Part shown: positions 58,052 to 64,000 of the stretch, piece after piece | How the letters are laid out: the number at the start of each line of letters is the position of its first letter | How positions within the stretch are numbered: the stretch's first letter is position 1 | Source of the DNA: Zoogloeaceae bacterium | Lineage (GTDB): Bacteria > Pseudomonadota > Gammaproteobacteria > Burkholderiales > Rhodocyclaceae | DNA: 64,000 nucleotides | Reading direction: 5' to 3' | NCBI GenBank assembly: GCA_016791005.1 | Contig: JAEUNY010000086.1 | Span: 1-64,000 of the forward strand | Translations under genes and position numbers: made by a program | Notes under the pieces: generated by a model | Seen by the model: the letters and a program-made list of their open reading frames with translations, nothing else | Database searches by the model: none | Told to the model about the DNA's origin: nothing

Positions 58052-61000
58052 ATGACGTTCCCCGCACCCCAACCTGATCTCGGCCCCCTCAACTGGGTGA
58101 AGGGCGAGATCGATCTCGCCCTGGAACGGGCCCGCATCGCCATCGCAGAAGCCGCCAGCGCCCCCGAGCCGGGCGCTGCGCTGCAGTCCGCTCAGGTCCA
58201 CATCCACCAGGCCCGCGGCGCCCTATCGATCGTCGGCCTGGACGGCCTCGCGCAATTCGCGGAAGCCGTCGATCGGCTCGCGAGTGCCCTGGCCAAAGGT
58301 GAGCACCCTGCAACCCCGGAAAAGCTCCAACTCCTCGGTCGCGGCCTCGCCGCCACCGGCAACTATCTCGATGAACTCGCCCAGGGTGCACCGGATCAGC
58401 CGCTGCGCCTTGCCAGCCTCTATGCCGAGCTTGCCCGCGCCAAGGGCGACGACGGTTCGGCAGCGGATCTGTTTTACCCGGACCTGAGTCAAAATCCACC
58501 CCGGCGGGAACCCCCGGCCATCGCCGCGACGCCGGACGAAGACCAGCGAGCCCTCAAAGGCTGGCGCAGCCGCTTCGAGCGCGGTTTGCTCAAGTGGCTC
58601 CGCGCCCCCCAGGATCCCCAGGGCCCCACGGAAATGCGCGACGCTGTCGCGGGAATCGAACAGCTCTACTCCGCACCCGGCGCGCGCAAGCTGTGGTGGA
58701 CCAGCCTCGCCTTCTTCGACTCCCTCGTGGCGGCCCCCGGCCAGGACCTGGCCACTGATCGCAAGCTCTGCACCCGCTTGGATGCCCAGATGCGCCGCCT
58801 CGTCTCCGGGTCCCCGATGGCCATCGAGCGCCTGATGCGTGAACTCCTGCACCACGTCGCGGTGCGCCCCTCGATCACCGCCCATCAACGCCTCGTCCGC
58901 GATTCGTTTCAGCTCGATGGTCTTCTCGCAGCGAACGGCAGCGACGTCGCAGAGGTGCACCTTGCACCGTTGGCCAAGAAATTCCGCGAAACCCTTCTGG
59001 CGGCCCGGGACGCCTGGGACGATTTTTCTAGCGGCAAGGCGGTCGCGCTCACTCACTTCGCCGCAGCGATACAGGAAGCCGCCAGTCAGGCCAGCACCCT
59101 GGGACGACCATTGCTGACTGAATGGACGCACACCCTTGTTGGCTTTGCCGACTGGCTGAGGCGGGACCCCCTGGCGCTCACCCCGCCCATGGCCCTGGAG
59201 GTCGCGGGAGCCCTCCTGCTGCCCGACGTCATTCTCGGCACCCCACAGCAAGACGCAGCGACGCAAGATCGGGTGGCCCATGCCCGTGAGCGGATTCGCA
59301 TCTACATGGCGGGCGGGGTACCCGCCGAAGAATCCCATGCTCCGGCCCATCAGGCGGCTCGCGAGGTGGAAGAACGCCACGCCGCGTCGAACCTGGCGCG
59401 TGAGCTCATGGCCACACTCTCCGACGTCGAGCAGGGCCTGGATGCCTACTTCCGTGACCCGGGACGGCCAGAAAGGCTGGCGGACCTCGACGCCCCCCTC
59501 GCCCAACTAGCGGGCGCGTTCTCCCTGTTCGACGATCCGGCCCCCCGCGAAGTCATTCTGGCGGCCGCCGCGACCGTCAAATCCTATCGAGACGGCAGTC
59601 AGCCCCCGGACGCGGAGGGATTCGAAACTCTCGCCCATCGGCTTTCCGCCCTCGGCTTTTTCCTTGACGCCGCCCGTCGGGGCCCGGCCCGCCTAGCCGA
59701 CTTCCTGCCGGACGCGGCCCCGCCGCCGGCCGACGAGATCCACGAGGCTCCGGAGCCCGTCATCACGCCGGCGCCCGTGGTGCAAGAGCCCGTCTCAACG
59801 GCACCCCCTGCCTCCGCAATCTCTGCCGACGATGATGAAGACATCGAGCCGGCCGCCATCCCGATTCCTGCGCCTTCCGCCCAGGCTCAGGCTCTGATGG
59901 CTGCCCCGGAAGAGGCCCTGGACGCCGAGTTGCTTGCGATCTTCGTGGAAGAGGCACACGAGGTCCTGGAGACCCTTTCCGCTCAACTGGAGCTGTCCAT
60001 CGCCAATCCGGCCGACACGGGGGCCCTGACCACCATCCGGCGCGGATTTCACACGCTCAAGGGCAGCGGCCGGATGGTCGGTCTCAAGGACCTGGGGGAA
60101 ACCGCCTGGGCCCTCGAGCAGACCCTCAACCGCTGGCTCCAGGCCGAGTGGACGCCGACTCCTGAACTCCACGCCCTCGTTGGCCAAGCCCGCACGCTGT
60201 TCGCCGCCTGGATCGCCCAGCTGGGAGCCGGAGGGCCCGCATGGCGGGACGCCGGCGACTTGGTGGCCGAAGCGGAACGCCTACGCAACTCGGGTGAAAG
60301 CACTCCATCCACTCCCCCCGCGCCGGAAACAGCGGCTCCCGAGGTGGAACCCCTCGCTGTGCCCAATGCTGCGGACTCCCCCACTCCGGATCTGGCCCTG
60401 GAAGCGCTTTCGATCGATCTCGCAGATCTGGACCTTGTGCTGGAAGAAGGCCCAGAACCCGAGCCGATCACTGTGGAGCCGGTGGTCGAGATGGCGCCAG
60501 CCATGGATTTGACGCTCGAATCGGTGCTTAGCGATTCCGAGCCCGATGCCATCGCCGATGAACCGGTGATCGACGCCACGGACATCGCGGAGGAACCAGC
60601 AATCGCTCAGCCAGCCGAGCCACTGGCTTGGGAAGGTGACCTGACTCTGGATCTGAGCGAACTGGAGTCCCTGGACGTCGGGCCGTTGGATCAGAGTACC
60701 GCCGCACCCTCCCCCCTCGCCGTCGAAGAGGACATCGAGGAGATCGCTCTCGCCCCCGAATTGGGCGACGACCTCCCTGCCGAGTTCGCCTTCGAGAGCC
60801 CGGCGAACGAGGCCAGGGACGATCACTTTGCTGAAGATCTGTCGGCGCCGGCGATGGACTTTCCCCTCGATTTGGATCTCAGCATTGAATCGGTCGAAGC
60901 ACTTGCCATCGCGGCTGGCGCCGAGCCCCCGGCCCCGAACGGCGACACCGAGTCGATTCGATTGGGCGGCGAAGAAATTCCCAGCGCCCTCCACGCGCTC

Positions 61001-63697
61001 TACCTCGCCGAAGCCCGCCAGCATCTCGACGTGCTTGGGCGCGAGTTGGGGCACCTCCGAAGCAATCCAGATCTGCCGCTTTCGGAGGCGGCCGTCCGCG
61101 CCGCCCACACCCTCGGGGGCATTTCAGGCACCACTCACGTCGAGTCCGCCCAGCACCTCGCCCGGGCGTTGGAGCACGCCCTGGAGCGACTGGTGGATAC
61201 CCGCACGACGCCCACCACAGCGGAAATCGACCTTCTCGAAACGACCACACGGCGACTCCATTTGATGGTCGAGGAGGTTGCCGAGCAGCGCCTGCCCAAT
61301 GACGCGCCGGATCTGATCCAGGGGCTGGAAGCCATCCCGGGCGCAGAGCCGGAGACAGCCATGGCGCCCGCGGTGGATGCCGCACTGACTGCGACTCCAG
61401 CAGCCCCACCCGTTGCCGCTTCGCCGGAGGTGCCACCCCCTGCCCCCGCTGCCGCCAAGGTCGAGGAGGACGAGGCCATCCATGTGGTGGACGACATCGA
61501 CACTCAACTCCTGGTGATCCTGAAGGAGGAGGGCGACGAGTTGCTGGCCCAAATCCGGTCGGGACTGCGGACCTGGCAGGCTGACCCTGAGGATCCGCGC
61601 CATCTCGTGGCCATCTCCCGCCTCCTCCACACCTTCAAGGGTAGCGCCCGGATGGCCGGCGCCATGCAGCTGGGAGAATTCCTGCACCAGGTGGAAAATC
61701 GCCTGGAGGGCGCCGACGGCACGGCCACCGAGGCGCTGGTGGAGGAGATCGAAAACGCCATGGACGGCGCCGAGCAGATGCTGGGCGCCCTGGGTAAGCC
61801 GGCGACCGATACCACCGCGCAAGCTGACTCGTCTTCACCCGCCTTGACGCCGGCGCCTATGGATGCCGAGCCCGCCGGCGCGGGTGCCGCGGTCCTGAAA
61901 TTACGGGCGGACATGGTGGACCGCTTCGTCAACGAAGCGGGCGAAATTGGCATCGCCCGGACCCGGGTGGAGGGCGAGCTACGCGGTCTGCGGCGCTCCC
62001 TCCTGGATCTCACCGAGAACGTCATCCGCCTGCGCAATCAGTTGCGGGAAATCGAAATCCAGGCGGAAGTGCAGATGCAATCCCGCATGGCCCAGGCTGA
62101 AACCCACCATGGGGATTTCGATCCCCTGGAAATGGACCGCTATACCCGCCTGCAGGAACTGACCCGGATGATGGCCGAGAGCGTCGGCGACGTCACGACG
62201 ATCCAGCAAAACCTGCTGCGCAATCTCGACAGCGCCGATGCCGCGGTAAACAGCCAGGCCCGCCTGTCGCGGGAGTTGCAGCAATCCCTGATGCAAGTGC
62301 GCATGGTGCGTTTTGATACCCTGGCCGACCGCCTGCACAAGGTGGTGCGCCAAAGCGCCAAGGATCAAGCCAAGCGGGCAAGCCTGGACCTGAAGGGTGG
62401 CCGCATTGAAATCGACCGCGGAGTGCTGGAACACATGACCGCCCCGCTGGAGCATTTGCTACGTAATGCGGTGGCCCACGGTATCGAAACACCGGCTGAA
62501 CGACGATCGGGCGGCAAGGCGGAGATGGGTGAAATCCGCCTGTCGGTGAGCCAGGAAGGAAATGAAATCGTTCTGGATCTCACCGACGACGGCGCGGGCC
62601 TCAATTTCGAGCGAATTCTAGCCAAGGCCCGGGCCCAGGGGCTCCTGGCCGACGATGAATCCGCCGATGAAAAGCGGCTCACCAATCTGATCTTCGTTCC
62701 CGGATTCTCCACCGCCGGCAGCGTGTCGACCTTGTCGGGACGCGGCGTGGGGATGGATGTGGTCAAGGCGGAAACTGCCGCCGTAGGGGGGCGCATCGAC
62801 GTGAAGAGTCGCCTGGGCCAGGGCACGCATTTCCGCATCTATCTTCCCCTCACCTTGGCCGTCACTCAGTCCCTGCTGGTCCAGGCCGCCCAGCGCACCT
62901 ATGCGATTCCATCCAGCATGGTGGCTCAGGTGATGGAAATGAAGCCTGAGGCCCTGACCCGTCTGCGCAATGAAGGCGCCATTGAGTGGATGGGCGACGC
63001 CTTCGCCTACCGCTACCTGCCGCGCCTTCTGGGAGACAGCCAGAGCCAGCCAGAGCTCCACCGCACGAACTGGGTCCTTTTGCTACGCGCCGGCGCCCAG
63101 ACCCTGGCCCTCCACGTGGATGGGCTGCGGGGCAATCAGGAAATCGTGGTGAAGAATGCCGGGCCGCAGTTGGCGCGCATCGTTGGCGTGTCGGGGGCTA
63201 CGGTGCTCGGCGACGGGGAGATCGTCCTCATCCTCAACCCGGTTGCCCTCGCCAGCCGCCGCCAAGTGGATGAGCCCACCGAGCGGGTGCAATTTGCCGC
63301 GCCGGAACCCGTCATCACCCAACCCACGGTCTTGATCGTCGATGACTCGCTGACCGTGCGCAAGATCACCGGACGCCTGCTGGAGCGGGAAGGTTATCGG
63401 GTGTTGACCGCCAAGGATGGCGTGGATGCGCTGGAGAAACTCCTCGAAGAGGTCCCGCAGGTCATCCTCTCCGATATTGAGATGCCGCGCATGGATGGTT
63501 TCGATCTATTGCGCAACATTCGGGCGGACCAGAGACTTGCTTCCGTTCCGGTCATCATGATCACCTCGCGGCTGGCCGAAAAGCACCAGCGCTACGCACG
63601 GGAGATCGGCGCCAACCACTACCTCGGCAAACCCTACCGGGAAGAGGAATTGCTCGCCCTGATCCAGGAATACGTTGCGGAGGCGGTACCCGCCTGA
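58052..63697 (+). CDS. chpA: Hybrid chemotaxis kinase ChpA/PilL
   Basis: 1,881 aa, shorter than the 2,472-aa Pseudomonas ChpA. N-terminal FimL-like/Hpt-like domains with His52 (HIHQARGALSIVG, Lys replaced by Arg); canonical Hpt His667 (HTLKGSGRMVG); an atypical Hpt His1019 (HTLGGISG, Lys replaced by Gly); and canonical Hpt His1193 (HTFKGSARMAG). Acidic Pro/Glu-rich linkers separate them (e.g. residues 735-950). Then CheA dimerisation/ATPase (LLRNAVAHGIETP; DDGAGLNFERI; GRGVGMDVV), CheW-like domain, and a C-terminal receiver with Asp1808 (ILSDIEMPRMDGF) and GKPYREEE. Phosphorylates PilG/PilH. Confidence 0.95.
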   Translation: MTFPAPQPDLGPLNWVKGEIDLALERARIAIAEAASAPEPGAALQSAQVHIHQARGALSIVGLDGLAQFAEAVDRLASALAKGEHPATPEKLQLLGRGLAATGNYLDELAQGAPDQPLRLASLYAELARAKGDDGSAADLFYPDLSQNPPRREPPAIAATPDEDQRALKGWRSRFERGLLKWLRAPQDPQGPTEMRDAVAGIEQLYSAPGARKLWWTSLAFFDSLVAAPGQDLATDRKLCTRLDAQMRRLVSGSPMAIERLMRELLHHVAVRPSITAHQRLVRDSFQLDGLLAANGSDVAEVHLAPLAKKFRETLLAARDAWDDFSSGKAVALTHFAAAIQEAASQASTLGRPLLTEWTHTLVGFADWLRRDPLALTPPMALEVAGALLLPDVILGTPQQDAATQDRVAHARERIRIYMAGGVPAEESHAPAHQAAREVEERHAASNLARELMATLSDVEQGLDAYFRDPGRPERLADLDAPLAQLAGAFSLFDDPAPREVILAAAATVKSYRDGSQPPDAEGFETLAHRLSALGFFLDAARRGPARLADFLPDAAPPPADEIHEAPEPVITPAPVVQEPVSTAPPASAISADDDEDIEPAAIPIPAPSAQAQALMAAPEEALDAELLAIFVEEAHEVLETLSAQLELSIANPADTGALTTIRRGFHTLKGSGRMVGLKDLGETAWALEQTLNRWLQAEWTPTPELHALVGQARTLFAAWIAQLGAGGPAWRDAGDLVAEAERLRNSGESTPSTPPAPETAAPEVEPLAVPNAADSPTPDLALEALSIDLADLDLVLEEGPEPEPITVEPVVEMAPAMDLTLESVLSDSEPDAIADEPVIDATDIAEEPAIAQPAEPLAWEGDLTLDLSELESLDVGPLDQSTAAPSPLAVEEDIEEIALAPELGDDLPAEFAFESPANEARDDHFAEDLSAPAMDFPLDLDLSIESVEALAIAAGAEPPAPNGDTESIRLGGEEIPSALHALYLAEARQHLDVLGRELGHLRSNPDLPLSEAAVRAAHTLGGISGTTHVESAQHLARALEHALERLVDTRTTPTTAEIDLLETTTRRLHLMVEEVAEQRLPNDAPDLIQGLEAIPGAEPETAMAPAVDAALTATPAAPPVAASPEVPPPAPAAAKVEEDEAIHVVDDIDTQLLVILKEEGDELLAQIRSGLRTWQADPEDPRHLVAISRLLHTFKGSARMAGAMQLGEFLHQVENRLEGADGTATEALVEEIENAMDGAEQMLGALGKPATDTTAQADSSSPALTPAPMDAEPAGAGAAVLKLRADMVDRFVNEAGEIGIARTRVEGELRGLRRSLLDLTENVIRLRNQLREIEIQAEVQMQSRMAQAETHHGDFDPLEMDRYTRLQELTRMMAESVGDVTTIQQNLLRNLDSADAAVNSQARLSRELQQSLMQVRMVRFDTLADRLHKVVRQSAKDQAKRASLDLKGGRIEIDRGVLEHMTAPLEHLLRNAVAHGIETPAERRSGGKAEMGEIRLSVSQEGNEIVLDLTDDGAGLNFERILAKARAQGLLADDESADEKRLTNLIFVPGFSTAGSVSTLSGRGVGMDVVKAETAAVGGRIDVKSRLGQGTHFRIYLPLTLAVTQSLLVQAAQRTYAIPSSMVAQVMEMKPEALTRLRNEGAIEWMGDAFAYRYLPRLLGDSQSQPELHRTNWVLLLRAGAQTLALHVDGLRGNQEIVVKNAGPQLARIVGVSGATVLGDGEIVLILNPVALASRRQVDEPTERVQFAAPEPVITQPTVLIVDDSLTVRKITGRLLEREGYRVLTAKDGVDALEKLLEEVPQVILSDIEMPRMDGFDLLRNIRADQRLASVPVIMITSRLAEKHQRYAREIGANHYLGKPYREEELLALIQEYVAEAVPA

Positions 63698-63710
63698 ACC
63701 CCACGGGGGG

Positions 63711-63730
63711 GGCCGCCCGCCGGGGCGGCC
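63711..63730. repeat. GC-rich hairpin between chpA and icd
   Basis: GGCCGCCC/GGGCGGCC, 8-bp perfect stem with a 4-nt loop, between the two convergent stops. No T-run on either side, so a protective 3'-end structure rather than a clear terminator. Confidence 0.5.
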
Positions 63731-63744
63731 TCACCCCGCGGCCC

Positions 63745-64000
63745 TTACATCCGCGCGATCATCGCCTCGCCGAAGGCCGAGCAACTCACCTCCGTGGCGC
63801 CTTCCATCAGGCGCGCAAAATCATAGGTCACCACCTTGTCGCCGATAGCCGCCTCCATTGCATGGATGACGAGATCCGCGGCCTCGGTCCAGCCTAGGTG
63901 ACGCAACATCATCTCGGCGGAGAGGATCAGCGAGCCCGGGTTCACCTTGTCCAGCCCCGCATACTTGGGCGCTGTGCCGTGGGTGGCCTCGAAGCAGGCG
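63745..64000 (-). CDS. icd: NADP-dependent isocitrate dehydrogenase, C-terminal part (5' end outside window)
   Basis: 85 complete codons ending at the TAA at 63745; the rest lies beyond the right edge. [42 protein letters not shown] and [11 protein letters not shown] match E. coli-type Icd closely, and HGTAPKYAG is the NADP-specific region. TCA-cycle enzyme. Convergent with chpA. Confidence 0.95.
   Translation of the reverse strand, partial: ACFEATHGTAPKYAGLDKVNPGSLILSAEMMLRHLGWTEAADLVIHAMEAAIGDKVVTYDFARLMEGATEVSCSAFGEAMIARM

Overview
The window reads as chromosomal DNA of a high-GC betaproteobacterium, most likely of the Rhodocyclales or a close relative. This is inferred from the gene content: a pil-chp twitching cluster preceded by a rubredoxin gene, the ispB / tRNA-Pro / hemL neighbourhood, a PEP-CTERM protein, and a full propionyl-CoA to succinyl-CoA operon. 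There is no insertion sequence, prophage, integrase or CRISPR array. Coding density is high and nearly every gene belongs to a recognisable family.

Layout. 1-2.6 kb: 5' part of icmF (fused isobutyryl-CoA mutase), leftward and cut by the window edge. 2.9-6.2 kb: PAS hybrid histidine kinase, OmpR-type response regulator and a VOC protein. 6.7-9.3 kb: secreted metallophosphoesterase, DUF1810 protein and a YpfJ-type zinc peptidase. 9.5-18.1 kb: leftward operon mcm-meaB-pccB-pccA (propionyl-CoA to succinyl-CoA), with a divergent GntR regulator and an enoyl-CoA hydratase-like protein. 18.2-27.8 kb: an HD-GYP phosphodiesterase, then a rightward run uppP, yqiA-like, methyltransferase, RNase II-like, tonB-like, aroE, mtgA, mgtE. 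28.0-28.7 kb: PEP-CTERM protein. 28.9-34.6 kb: sulfate uptake, with sbp plus an overlapping serine hydrolase facing cysT-cysW-cysA-cysB. 34.8-37.5 kb: Tim44-like protein with a structured leader, a divergent NhaR-like regulator and an alpha/beta hydrolase. 37.6-41.5 kb: YdjC/HpnK-like deacetylase divergent from a GT2 / GT-C / GtrA polyprenyl-glycan set. 41.5-47.5 kb: degenerate EAL protein, RhlE helicase, RlmM, aldo-keto reductase and a small lipoprotein. 47.6-49.9 kb: UgpB-like binding protein and a glycerophosphodiesterase. 50.2-54.5 kb: ispB, tRNA-Pro(CGG), hemL, thiE, thiD and rubredoxin. 54.6-63.7 kb: pilG, pilH, pilI, pilJ and chpA, the type IV pilus chemosensory system. 63.7-64 kb: 3' end of icd.

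How they fit together. The first 18 kb centre on short-chain acyl-CoA metabolism: two B12-dependent mutases (IcmF carries its own G-domain; MCM is served by MeaB), propionyl-CoA carboxylase, and two plausible accessory enzymes (a VOC protein that could be the epimerase and a crotonase-fold protein lacking one catalytic Glu). The regulatory DNA is the least ordinary part. A strong intrinsic terminator sits inside the presumed leader of the mcm operon. The leader of the Tim44-like gene can form three mutually exclusive hairpins, one of them an intrinsic terminator, which is the layout of an attenuator or riboswitch. I found no clearly new multi-gene system; that leader RNA is my best candidate for something undescribed.
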